Source: UBA1738 sp045538755 (GTDB lineage: Bacteria; Bacillota; Clostridia; UBA1381). From it: a DNA stretch of 64,000 bases. Numbering within the stretch: position 1 is the first letter of the stretch; every line of letters begins with the position of its first letter. A program made the position numbers and the translations under genes. Positions 43,238 to 51,844 of the stretch are shown in pieces. The notes beneath the pieces are model-generated. The model saw nothing but the letters and a program-made list of their open reading frames with translations. It had not been told where the DNA came from and did not search any database. The stretch is from the NCBI GenBank assembly GCA_045538755.1, contig JAZQEC010000008.1, positions 1 through 64,000 of the forward strand, given 5' to 3'.

Positions 43238-43561
43238 GAGCAAGTCTGTAAGCCGGGTTCTGTATCGGACGGTCATCTATCTGTGGCATACGGTTACCCG
43301 AATGCTCAAGCCATCAGTCGCTTAATGCCGAGCAGACAATGAAAGCTGTCGATGTTGCTCCGGGTGGGGTTTACACGGGAATTCAGTTACCATCTTCCCT
43401 GTGAGCTCTTACCTCACATTTCCACACTTACCAAAATGGCGTTTATTTTCTGTTGCACTATCCTTGGAGTCGCCTCCACCGGTCGTTAACCGGCACCCTT
43501 GCTCTATGGAGCCCGGACTTTCCTCACGCATATAAAATGCCCGCAACCGTCTGACTTACTC
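43238..43561 (-). ncRNA. rnpB: RNase P RNA
   Basis: The minus strand begins GAGTAAGTCAGACGGTTGCG and ends CCGGCTTACAGACTTGCTC, the paired ends of bacterial RNase P RNA. The conserved GAGGAAAGTCCGGGCTC (P4 region) is visible near the 5' end, and ACAGAACCCGG near the 3' end. Length is about 324 bases. Confidence 0.93.
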
Positions 43562-43568
43562 AAAAGGT

Positions 43569-43597
43569 ATTATAATATTTTTAAAAAATTTTGTCAA
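43569..43597 (-). promoter_or_regulatory. Consensus promoter of rnpB
   Basis: On the minus strand TTGACA (43597-43592) and TATAAT (43574-43569) with a 17-base spacer. The -35 contains the stop codon of the small membrane protein upstream. Confidence 0.88.
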
Positions 43598-43761
43598 GCG
43601 CCCGGCCTAAACATTAAATATGCTGCAAATGCCACAGTCCCGAGAGAAAGGATAGATATGAAACTTGCACCAAGCAGATTTTTTTCTTTAAATGTCCATA
43701 TTCCGTACATTATGCATCGCACGCTGACTGCTATTACTATTAAAAAAACCAAAATATTCAC
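43594..43761 (-). CDS. 55-residue membrane protein at the end of the ger operon
   Basis: An unlisted small gene. From GTG at 43761 it encodes MNILVFLIVIAVSVRCIMYG and then a second hydrophobic segment (LLGASFISILSLGTVAFAAYLM), ending FRPGA. The start shares its G with the TAG of gerC, and GGAG lies about 12 bases upstream, so it is coupled to the germination operon. Two membrane helices are predicted. The TGA stop lies within the rnpB -35 box. Its function is unknown. Confidence 0.6.
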   Translation of the reverse strand: MNILVFLIVIAVSVRCIMYGIWTFKEKNLLGASFISILSLGTVAFAAYLMFRPGA

Positions 43762-44996
43762 TATTTCTTTTCACTCCTCACAACAAGACCTGTACGTCTT
43801 ATCATAAAGTCAACATCTACATCAAATTGAGCATTTTTATATTTTTCTTTCCATTTATATTCGGAGAATGAATTGGTATCTACAAAATTACGTTTTGCGT
43901 AACTTCCAAATCCAACAATGTCTGTCCCCATTTGAATGGTTTTTTCTAGAAATTCATTTGTTTGTGACTTTATTTCATCAGTTACTTCATTAACAAATTC
44001 ATCGAGGTTATCCTCTACCGAAATGTCTGGACTTGAGGAATAAAAGTCTGCTTCAAGAGAAATTTTTATTTGAATTTTAGGCGAATCTCCTGATGTGTCC
44101 ACAGTTATTTTGGGTTTATGGTTTTGCTGCTGGAGAACTGTTATAGGGTCATCAGGTGTACGGCTGTAACGATATGCAACATAGCTACTCTTATACTGTC
44201 CTGTCAGTATGTTGTAAATTTCAGTTTCTATGTCCCCCATTTCGCCGACCATTTTATCAAAATCAAAAACAGCCATGCCCATAACTTCAGTTTCCTTCTT
44301 TTCTACCGGTACATCTCCGGCGATGTAATCTTCAAGACGGTACTGATACCCTGTATCACTAAAATTATCCGTCCCTTTTTCTTTGGAAACAGAACACACT
44401 GGAAGAACGGTACTCTTTTCGTCACTTCCCGCGTAAAAATAAAAATCTTGTCCTAATGTTTGCGGAATAAAGCCTGAATAGTCATTTTCGAAAATCATTG
44501 TGTAGTATCTGACAGGATTTACTTCTGTTTCAGGATTTACGGCTTCTAAAAAATCCTTTGCCTTGCCCTTACTTACAGCGATATAGGTGTTAGGTCTTAT
44601 ATCGCTGCTCCTCCCTATCGTTTCCAATAAATCCTCTAAGCCTTCTTTTGCCATTTCCTCTGAAACAACGAGCAGCTTTGTATGAGAAAGAGTAAAGGTT
44701 TTACTTATAATGTGGTTGGCTATATTTACGGCGGAATATATGCTGGGTGCGGTAACTGTGATGTTTTCAATGCTGTCCTGACCGCCCTTTCCGCCTTCCT
44801 GACTTGCGCCGCCGCTTATTTTTGCGGGATTGGCAAACTGAAGAGTTATATCAAATTTTGCATCAGGCTTTTCTGCCGTATCAACGCCGATTGCCACAAC
44901 ATATCCCAATGTATCCGGTTCTGTGGCGTCGCTGCAGCCTGAAACAATTAAACAGCAAAATAGGACTATCCCAATTTTAAAAAGCTTATTTTTCAT
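43761..44996 (-). CDS. gerAC: Spore germination lipoprotein, Ger(x)C family
   Basis: A 411-residue germinant-receptor C subunit. The signal peptide ends in the lipobox LIVSGCSD, so it is anchored to the outer face of the inner membrane. Blocks such as GYVVAIGVDT and FTLSHTKLLVVSEEMAKEGL are family-typical. Start 44996 has AGGAGG upstream. It is the third gene of the gerA operon. Confidence 0.92.
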   Translation of the reverse strand: MKNKLFKIGIVLFCCLIVSGCSDATEPDTLGYVVAIGVDTAEKPDAKFDITLQFANPAKISGGASQEGGKGGQDSIENITVTAPSIYSAVNIANHIISKTFTLSHTKLLVVSEEMAKEGLEDLLETIGRSSDIRPNTYIAVSKGKAKDFLEAVNPETEVNPVRYYTMIFENDYSGFIPQTLGQDFYFYAGSDEKSTVLPVCSVSKEKGTDNFSDTGYQYRLEDYIAGDVPVEKKETEVMGMAVFDFDKMVGEMGDIETEIYNILTGQYKSSYVAYRYSRTPDDPITVLQQQNHKPKITVDTSGDSPKIQIKISLEADFYSSSPDISVEDNLDEFVNEVTDEIKSQTNEFLEKTIQMGTDIVGFGSYAKRNFVDTNSFSEYKWKEKYKNAQFDVDVDFMIRRTGLVVRSEKK

Positions 44997-46077
44997 ATTT
45001 TGTCCTCCTTGTAGCAATAAAAATGAGAGGTATTATAATAGGAAGAAAATATGCAAGCGGGATTAGTTTTTCTTTGAAGGCATAAGCAGAATCGAGTAGG
45101 GCGACAACAGAAGTCGGCTCAAAGGATAAGAGCGAAATAATAGTCACCACACAAGGGATTAACGGCTTAGAATACCTTAGCTTAAAGGTGTTTTGGAATA
45201 CATTACAAAGTATAAACACATAAATTGACGAATAAAGAAGCTGAGTTATTGACCATACAAACTCAAAAAGCGCCTCAAACCGCTGAAAGTATTCGCCTGC
45301 TCTGACCATTCGTGAAAGCTGATACGGAATAAGCAAAAACTCACGTGAATACGGATATGGGTACGTAAGACCGTAGGAAATACAGATTAGAGTAAGCGTA
45401 AATCCCGCTATCAAAACCGCATTTTTGCCGCTTTTTTTAACCATTTCAATATCTTTGCAATAAGGAAGCAGCAGATTGAGCGCTAAAATATCCGAAAAGC
45501 AGGACATATCTCTGAGGCCTTTAATAAAAATATTTTTTGCGCCTGTTCCTAATGCTGGGAACAGATTATTTATATTATAGCTCGGAATAAGTGCAACAAA
45601 CAGAACTCCCAGAAAGAAAAGACAAAATGGGAAAAACAGAGCATTTATGGTAGCTAAAGAGCCAAACCCGCTATATGCCCCTATCATAACTGTAAAGGCA
45701 AAGAAAATCATTATATACTCAATTTTTGTTTTAGGAAGAAGGATTATTTTTACCGATTCAGCAAATGTCCGCATTTCTGTGCCTACATTTGCTACAATGA
45801 TGGCGGCAACAGAAAGGGACACTAAAATCTTGAGAGGCATCTTCCCTATGCTCTCGGCTAGCTGAATTATAGACTTGTTGCCTGTGTACTGATAAAACTT
45901 TAATGATATTATCAAAAGCAAATACGCAATGAGGGACATAAAAATGGCTTGTATCCAGGCAGCATTTCCGCTTGTTTTGAATAAAAATCTCGGGAAAGCA
46001 AATATCATTTTAGTAATAAGAAGATTTGACATTAATAATGTAAGCTGTCGTGAATTTAAACTTATACTATCGTTCAT
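44986..46077 (-). CDS. gerAB: Spore germination permease-like subunit (GerAB type)
   Basis: A 363-residue integral membrane protein of the amino-acid/polyamine permease superfamily with about ten hydrophobic helices. It begins NDSISLNSRQLTLLMSNL and ends with Lys/Arg-rich residues. It would bind the germinant within the receptor. AAGGAG lies upstream of the ATG. A parS site lies in the 44 bases separating it from the A subunit. Confidence 0.9.
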   Translation of the reverse strand: MNDSISLNSRQLTLLMSNLLITKMIFAFPRFLFKTSGNAAWIQAIFMSLIAYLLLIISLKFYQYTGNKSIIQLAESIGKMPLKILVSLSVAAIIVANVGTEMRTFAESVKIILLPKTKIEYIMIFFAFTVMIGAYSGFGSLATINALFFPFCLFFLGVLFVALIPSYNINNLFPALGTGAKNIFIKGLRDMSCFSDILALNLLLPYCKDIEMVKKSGKNAVLIAGFTLTLICISYGLTYPYPYSREFLLIPYQLSRMVRAGEYFQRFEALFEFVWSITQLLYSSIYVFILCNVFQNTFKLRYSKPLIPCVVTIISLLSFEPTSVVALLDSAYAFKEKLIPLAYFLPIIIPLIFIATRRTKYEK

Positions 46078-46101
46078 ATTTTCATAGCTCCTTCTGTCTT
46101 A

Positions 46102-46117
46102 TGTTTCACGTGAAACA
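46102..46117. other. parS: parS site
   Basis: TGTTTCACGTGAAACA, a perfect 16-base match to the Spo0J/ParB recognition site, in the gap between gerAA and gerAB. ParB would nucleate here. Confidence 0.93.
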
Positions 46118-46121
46118 TAGT

Positions 46122-47744
46122 CTATTTCCCAATAATCCACTTTTTGCTAATCTTGTCCTCCCTTTTTTTCTTTTTTGGATTAAGATATTTAGGCCTGTCT
46201 TCCGTGCGCCATATTTCGGGCACAAAGACGGCGTCTTTATAAAGGTTATTTCCCGGCAAAGGCGATAAAAACGGCACTCCAAAGCTTTTGCTTGATGCAA
46301 CAAGCACTGCGTAAATGAAAAGGCCGAGAGCGATTCCAAAAAAGCCAAGGCTGCTGCCCAGCAGTATAAAAATAAATTTAAGGATACGAAAACTCCAGCC
46401 AAGAGAATAATCGGCATTAGCAAACGAGCCAATACCTGTCAAAGCTACAATTATAATCATAATCGGACTGACAATTTTAGCACTGACTGCTGCCTGACCT
46501 AAAATAAGGCCTCCTACAATGCCTAAAATAGAGCCTAAAGGACCCGGCATTCGAATGCCTGCTTCTCGTATCATTTCAAAAGCAAATTCCATTAATAGAA
46601 GCTCAACAATGCTTGGAAACGGCACGTTTTGCCGCGCCGAGCTTATCGCATACAAAAGATATGTTGGGAGCATTTCTTCGTGGAACATTGTTATGGCTAT
46701 AAAAAGCCCCGGTAAAAGTACCGAAATAAAGATAGCCGCAAGCCGTATAAGGCGTGACATATTTGCAAAATCATTTCTCAAATAAGCATCTGCTGCGGCG
46801 TGAGTCATTTCGTATGCGTTGGTTGGAAATATCAATGCGCGTGGGCTTCCGTTCAAAATTAATGCCACTCTTCCCTCGGATAGCGCCCGTGCTACCCTAT
46901 CAGGCCGTTCGGTTGCAAGCACGTGTCCTGTAATCATAAGCGGGCTGTCCTCAATCATCATAGAAATTTCTTCTATTGAAATAACATAGTCTATTGATAT
47001 GCTGTCAAGCCTTCTTCGAACCTCCGCCACGAGTTCTTCGTTAGCCACGTCTGAAATGTACATTAAAACGCCTCGTGTCTTGGAAACATTACCTAAAACA
47101 GTCTTTTCGCATATAAGCTTTTCTGTTTTTAAAATTTTTCGTACCTGTGCTGAATTTCCTCTAAGCATTTCAGCAAATGCTTCCTGCGGGCCGTATATAG
47201 ATTGCTCATTTTCGGGCTTTTCAATGCTTCTGGTGGGCCAACCCTTGACATCTGCGGAAAATCCTTCATTAACACCGTCCACAAAGATCCCGCAGCTTCC
47301 AAAGTTAACATCGTCAATAATGCTGTCAAAATCGCTTGTTTTTTGCACTTGATTATGAGTAAGCAGTTTTTCTTGAATATATTCTGCGGTTTTGTATTTT
47401 TCGGTTTCATTTAAAATAGGAAGCTCTAAAAGAGGTTTTATAATGCTTGTGTTAATAAAATCACTTTTACACATTCCTTCATAAAACACAATAAAAGCTT
47501 TAGTGTCCCCAAAAAGCGACAAGCTTCGTATAACGACGTCGTTGTTGTGTGGGTAGTCAAATCGTTTTTCGATATACTTTCGGTTTTCATCTATATCTGA
47601 AAAAACAGACGGAGTTTCAGGAGTGGACTTTTCCTTTCGGACGTCATATATGGGATAGTCAACTCTTTTTTCAAGGCTAAAAGAAAAATTTTCTTCAGGG
47701 GGTGTGTATGTCAATATTTTTTTCGCAAAATTAAATAATTTCAT
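46122..47744 (-). CDS. gerAA: Spore germination receptor A subunit (GerAA type)
   Basis: A 540-residue protein: a long soluble N-terminal region (about residues 1-300, with DVVIRSLSLFGDTKAFIVFYEG) and a C-terminal membrane domain with about five helices (ISVLLPGLFIAITMFHEE, GGLILGQAAVSA). The blocks RVALILNGSPRALIFPT and LPEVV-like segments are typical. The C-terminus has a Lys-rich tail. It leads the gerA operon and implies sporulation ability. Confidence 0.93.
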   Translation of the reverse strand: MKLFNFAKKILTYTPPEENFSFSLEKRVDYPIYDVRKEKSTPETPSVFSDIDENRKYIEKRFDYPHNNDVVIRSLSLFGDTKAFIVFYEGMCKSDFINTSIIKPLLELPILNETEKYKTAEYIQEKLLTHNQVQKTSDFDSIIDDVNFGSCGIFVDGVNEGFSADVKGWPTRSIEKPENEQSIYGPQEAFAEMLRGNSAQVRKILKTEKLICEKTVLGNVSKTRGVLMYISDVANEELVAEVRRRLDSISIDYVISIEEISMMIEDSPLMITGHVLATERPDRVARALSEGRVALILNGSPRALIFPTNAYEMTHAAADAYLRNDFANMSRLIRLAAIFISVLLPGLFIAITMFHEEMLPTYLLYAISSARQNVPFPSIVELLLMEFAFEMIREAGIRMPGPLGSILGIVGGLILGQAAVSAKIVSPIMIIIVALTGIGSFANADYSLGWSFRILKFIFILLGSSLGFFGIALGLFIYAVLVASSKSFGVPFLSPLPGNNLYKDAVFVPEIWRTEDRPKYLNPKKKKREDKISKKWIIGK

Positions 47745-47830
47745 ATAAATGCCTTTCTCAAGCTACAAATGGCTACTCTTTTACGCTATTTTTTTCCATT
47801 TTACATAAAATATTCAAAAAAACTTAAAAA

Positions 47831-47846
47831 TGTTTCATGTGAAACA
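47831..47846. other. parS: parS-like site at the parA promoter
   Basis: TGTTTCATGTGAAACA differs from the perfect site by one base. It abuts the -35 box (TTTACA 47847-47852) of the parA promoter, so ParB binding could repress parAB. Confidence 0.85.
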
Positions 47847-47874
47847 TTTACATTTCTATTTTTTGTGATATAAT
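47847..47874 (+). promoter_or_regulatory. parAB promoter
   Basis: TTTACA and an extended -10 TGATATAAT (TATAAT 47869-47874) with a 16-base spacer, immediately after a parS-like site. Confidence 0.7.
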
Positions 47875-47918
47875 AGGATAAGAGAAGATTAAAAATTAAG
47901 TAGCAAAGGATACAGTGT

Positions 47919-48686
47919 ATGGGAAAAATAATTGCCGTAACGAATCAGAAGGGTGGGGTAGGTAAAACTACAACGTCGGTTAATCTGGCTGCCTGCCTTG
48001 CTTATAAAGGAAAGAAAGTCCTTGTAATCGATAGTGATGCTCAGGGCAACTCGACGTCCGGTCTTGGTATCAGCAAGGATTCTATTGAATATTCTTTGTA
48101 TGACTGTTTAGCAGACAGAAGCAAAACCAAAGATGCTATAATTAAAACAAGTTGCAGAGGATTATCGCTAATTCCGTCGCTTCCGGAGCTTTCGGCAGCC
48201 GAAATTGAGCTTGCAGCCGAAGAAAACCGTGAGCATTTTCTGGAACAAGCAATAAACGAGGTGCGGGATGACTATGATTTTATCATAATCGACTCTCCGC
48301 CGGCACTTGGGATGCTTACAATTAACATAATGACGGCATCTGACAGCGTACTTATCCCGATTCAGTGTGAATATTATGCGCTTGAGGGGTTGTCACAGCT
48401 TATCAGTTCGATAAGAAACATAAAGAAATCGCTTAATAAAGACCTTGAAATTGAGGGTATTCTGGCGACTATGTTCGATTCCAGAACAAATCTTTCACAG
48501 CAGGTGCTTGAAGAGGTTAAAAAACACTTTCCGGATAAGGTATTTTCGACGCTAATACCGAGAAATGTGAGGCTTTCAGAGGCTCCGAGCTACGGTCAGC
48601 CTATAATTAAGTATGATATTACATCAAAAGGTGCTGAAGCTTATTTCGCTTTGGCACGGGAAATAATTAAAAATAACAAGAGGTGA
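47919..48686 (+). CDS. parA: Chromosome-partitioning ATPase ParA (Soj)
   Basis: A 255-residue ParA/MinD-type ATPase. Deviant Walker A NQKGGVGKTTTSVN at residues 8-21, LVIDSDAQGN for Walker A', and DFIIIDSPPALG for Walker B. It is followed four bases later by parB and helps segregate origins and regulate DnaA. Confidence 0.95.
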   Translation: MGKIIAVTNQKGGVGKTTTSVNLAACLAYKGKKVLVIDSDAQGNSTSGLGISKDSIEYSLYDCLADRSKTKDAIIKTSCRGLSLIPSLPELSAAEIELAAEENREHFLEQAINEVRDDYDFIIIDSPPALGMLTINIMTASDSVLIPIQCEYYALEGLSQLISSIRNIKKSLNKDLEIEGILATMFDSRTNLSQQVLEEVKKHFPDKVFSTLIPRNVRLSEAPSYGQPIIKYDITSKGAEAYFALAREIIKNNKR

Positions 48687-48690
48687 TTAA

Positions 48691-49536
48691 ATGGCTAAAA
48701 ACGGCTTAGGAAAGGGACTTGGCGCAATTTTTGCTGAGGAAGAGGACAAGCAGGGTGTTTTAGAGGTTAAGATTACCGATGTAATGCCTAATAAAAACCA
48801 ACCTCGAAAAACCTTTGATGAAGATAAACTTGAAGCACTTTCGGACTCAATAAAAGAGCACGGAATAATTCAGCCGATTGTTGTGACGCAAAATGGGGAC
48901 ACATATACTATTGTTGCGGGTGAAAGACGCTGGCGTGCTGCAAAAAAAGCAGGAATAAAGAAAATTCCTGTTTTAGTGCGAGATTATTCAGATGTGGCAG
49001 TGCGTGAAATTGCGCTTATTGAAAACCTTCAAAGAGAAGATTTGAACCCTATTGAAGAAGCTCTTGGCTATCGCTCATTGATGGACGAATACAATCTTAC
49101 ACAGGAGGAAATAAGCACAAAAATCGGAAAAAGCCGCAGTGCTATCGCAAATTCTGTCCGCCTTTTAAGTCTTGATAAAGATATTCAGGCAAGGCTTATT
49201 TCAGGCGAAATTACTGAAGGCCATGCAAGATGCGCTCTTTCTGTTCCTGCAGGAGTTGTACGCGAATTTTTCATAAATAGAATCATTGAAGACGGACTTA
49301 ATGTCCGTCAGGCGGAGCTTTTGGCAAAAGATTTAGCTAAAGAACCGTCTTCAAAATCAAAAAAACAGGAGAATACGGCATACAAAATTGAGCTTGAGCG
49401 TATTTCAAAAAATCTTGAGCAGTATCTTGGAACGAAGGTTAAACTTTCAGGGACAGTAAAAAAAGGAAAAATCGAGATTGAGTATTACGGAAATGAAGAC
49501 CTTGAACGTCTTTTAGACCTGATTAGTCGGAGGTGA
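48691..49536 (+). CDS. parB: Chromosome-partitioning protein ParB (Spo0J)
   Basis: A 281-residue CTPase that loads at parS. The N-terminal motifs GERRWRAAKKAG and ENLQREDLNPIEEA bind CTP; a central HTH (EEISTKIGKSRSAIANSVRLL) reads parS; the C-terminus dimerises. Two matching sites, 46102 and 47831, are in the window. Confidence 0.95.
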   Translation: MAKNGLGKGLGAIFAEEEDKQGVLEVKITDVMPNKNQPRKTFDEDKLEALSDSIKEHGIIQPIVVTQNGDTYTIVAGERRWRAAKKAGIKKIPVLVRDYSDVAVREIALIENLQREDLNPIEEALGYRSLMDEYNLTQEEISTKIGKSRSAIANSVRLLSLDKDIQARLISGEITEGHARCALSVPAGVVREFFINRIIEDGLNVRQAELLAKDLAKEPSSKSKKQENTAYKIELERISKNLEQYLGTKVKLSGTVKKGKIEIEYYGNEDLERLLDLISRR

Positions 49537-49541
49537 GGAAT

Positions 49542-50003
49542 ATGGCACAAAAAAATAACGACAATAAATCCCTGATAATTTACACAGCGCTGATTTTTCT
49601 GGTAGCAATTTTTATGATTGTAATATCATTTTTTGCCCAAACGCACCTTGAGGAGCTCAAGGTAAGTGAAAAAACTGCTGAGAATGTAACACTTTCAAAT
49701 AAGGCAGCGCAGGTAAGCGAGGAAAATTTACAGCTTGTAGAGCTAAATAAGACGCTTAGAATAAAAAATAAGGACCTTTTAGATCAAAACTCAGCATTAA
49801 TTATTGAAAGAGACGCAATTATTGCTGAACGAGATGCGATTTCAAAGCAAAATGAAGCATACGAAGCATTTTTAGATGTGTATGCAAAATTGCTCAAGAG
49901 AGATAAAAAAGGCGCAAAAGCGCTACTTTTAGGCATATTTACAGAGGATTTAAGTCCTCAGCAGAAAGAAATTTACGATAAATTGGCAAAAGAGATTGAG
50001 TAA
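49542..50003 (+). CDS. Single-pass membrane protein with coiled coil
   Basis: A 153-residue protein with one N-terminal membrane helix (LIIYTALIFLVAIFMIVISF) and a long heptad-rich coiled coil (about residues 45-115). Start 49542 follows GGAGGTG; the stop is 36 bases before serS. Its size and topology recall DivIC-like or similar small division/envelope proteins, but no family is recognised. Confidence 0.7.
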   Translation: MAQKNNDNKSLIIYTALIFLVAIFMIVISFFAQTHLEELKVSEKTAENVTLSNKAAQVSEENLQLVELNKTLRIKNKDLLDQNSALIIERDAIIAERDAISKQNEAYEAFLDVYAKLLKRDKKGAKALLLGIFTEDLSPQQKEIYDKLAKEIE

Positions 50004-50039
50004 CTTCCTATTATAATAAATACGATTGGAGAGATAAAA

Positions 50040-51305
50040 ATGTTAGACATAAAATTATTGAGAACAGAGCCAGATAAAATTCGTGAGGCGCTAAAAAACC
50101 GCTGCAGCGATCTTGATATTACACCGGCAATTGAGCTTGACGCAACTCGCCGTGAAATTCTTGCGCAGGTTGAGAGTATGAAAGCGAAGCAAAACGAAAT
50201 CACAAAGCAGATTCCGGCTATGAAAAAGGCAGGCGAGAATACAGACCAGATTTTTGCGGAAATGAAGGAACTTTCGAGCGAAATCAAGGAACTGGACACA
50301 AAAGTTGCCGAAATTGATGAAAAATTAAGAGATTTTATGCTCCGAATTCCGAATATTCCGTCGGACAAGAGCCCGATTGGCAAAGATGATGCGGACAATG
50401 TGGAAATAAGAAAATGGTCACAGCCAAAGGAGTTTGACTTTGAGGCAAAAGCACATTGGGACATCGGAACAAACCTTGACATCCTTGACTTTGACCGAGG
50501 TGCAAAGATTGCAGGAACACGATTTACTGTGTATAAAGGCTTAGGAGCGAGACTTGAGAGAAGTGTCATTCAGTATTTTTTAAATACACATACCGAGCAC
50601 GGATATACTGAAATTTTTCCGCCGTATATGGTAAACAGAGCATCGATGACAGGCACAGGCCAGCTTCCGAAATTCGAAGAAGATGCATTTAAGGTATCAA
50701 ATAATGGATATTTCTTAATCCCGACTGCAGAAGTTCCTGTTACAAACCTTCACAGAGATGAAATTTTGGACGGAACAAAGCTTCCTGTTAAATACTGCGC
50801 ATATTCAGCGTGCTTTAGAGCAGAAGCTGGTTCTGCCGGAAGAGATACAAGAGGTCTTATCCGTCAGCATCAGTTTAATAAGGTAGAGCTTGTTAAGTTT
50901 GCAAAGCCAGAAGAATCGTATAAAGAGCTTGAATCTTTAACAAATGATGCAGAAAGACTTTTGCAGGGACTTGGAATACCATACAGAGTTGTATGCTTGT
51001 CAACAGGCGATTTGGGCTTCTCATCAGCCTGCACCTACGATATTGAGGTATGGATGCCGAGCTATGGCAGATATGTTGAAATCTCGTCCTGCTCTAACTT
51101 TGAAGACTATCAGGCAAGACGTGCAAATATAAGGTACAAAGACAATGTAAAGGATAAGGCACAGTTTGTGCATACATTAAACGGTTCAGGACTTGCTGTC
51201 GGAAGAACTGTTGCGGCTATTTTGGAAAATTATCAGAATGCAGACGGAACTGTTACTGTTCCTGAAGCGCTTGTTCCGTATATGGGTACTGATATTATTA
51301 AATAG
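50040..51305 (+). CDS. serS: Seryl-tRNA synthetase
   Basis: A 421-residue class II synthetase. The N-terminal coiled-coil arm (about residues 30-100) binds tRNA-Ser; motif 2 is CFRAEAGSAGRDTRGLIRQHQF and motif 3 is LNGSGLAVGRT. GGAGAG precedes the ATG. No T-box leader fits in the 36-base gap upstream. Confidence 0.96.
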   Translation: MLDIKLLRTEPDKIREALKNRCSDLDITPAIELDATRREILAQVESMKAKQNEITKQIPAMKKAGENTDQIFAEMKELSSEIKELDTKVAEIDEKLRDFMLRIPNIPSDKSPIGKDDADNVEIRKWSQPKEFDFEAKAHWDIGTNLDILDFDRGAKIAGTRFTVYKGLGARLERSVIQYFLNTHTEHGYTEIFPPYMVNRASMTGTGQLPKFEEDAFKVSNNGYFLIPTAEVPVTNLHRDEILDGTKLPVKYCAYSACFRAEAGSAGRDTRGLIRQHQFNKVELVKFAKPEESYKELESLTNDAERLLQGLGIPYRVVCLSTGDLGFSSACTYDIEVWMPSYGRYVEISSCSNFEDYQARRANIRYKDNVKDKAQFVHTLNGSGLAVGRTVAAILENYQNADGTVTVPEALVPYMGTDIIK

Positions 51306-51511
51306 TAATTGTAAACGGGGCATAAAATTGCCTCGTTTTGTTATGGTGCGGAAACCAGGTTCTCTTTTGTTTAGGAAAATGAAGAAAGAATTTGCATTTA
51401 AAAAGGGAAAGAGAAGCTGGCAAGAACTTTATTTAAAACACGACGGGTTATGCATAAACAAGTGCAAAAATGGAATTAATATAAAATCATTATGTAAACC
51501 AATGTATAAAG

Positions 51512-51791
51512 CTGTCCACACGCCTAAATTTTACTTTCAACATCAAAAAGTATTGATTTATGTGGATTTCTCGAAGTTATCCATCTTATCCACATACTTA
51601 TCCTACACAAAATGAGGATTGGCAAATGGCTTAAACACGTAAATGTTGAATTTTTTTGGTGGTTTACAAAAAATTATGCGAGTTTTCCACAAAATACGAC
51701 TAAGTTTTACACATTTATCCATTTTGCGATGTTGAAAGAAGGAAAGACCCGCATAACCATGCGTATAGCGACCTAAAGAGAGTTATCCACA
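51512..51791. other. DnaA-box cluster between serS and trmK
   Basis: The 539-base non-coding gap holds many DnaA-box-like sequences: TTATCCACA at 51586-51594 and 51783-51791, TTATCCATC at 51577-51585, TTATCCTAC at 51598-51606, TTTTCCACA at 51683-51691, TTATCCATT at 51715-51723, TGTGGATTT at 51561-51569 and CTGTCCACA at 51512-51520. Three boxes are packed head to tail. No protein-coding frame is convincing. It could be an origin-linked DnaA-binding locus that titrates DnaA or a second half of oriC. Confidence 0.75.
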
Positions 51792-51844
51792 CCTGTTGAT
51801 AAAAAGCTGTATAACTGAATTTTTATACAAGAAGGGGTTTTTTA

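Noticed and set aside
43499..43807. Plus-strand open frame across rnpB
   Set aside because: It runs antisense through RNase P RNA and the small membrane gene; both have better support on the minus strand.
50004..50039. T-box leader for serS
   Set aside because: The gap is only 36 bases and has no specifier-loop structure.
51193..51615. Open frame overlapping the end of serS and the DnaA-box gap
   Set aside because: It has no ribosome site, begins inside serS in another frame, and its sequence is a translation of the box-rich non-coding region.
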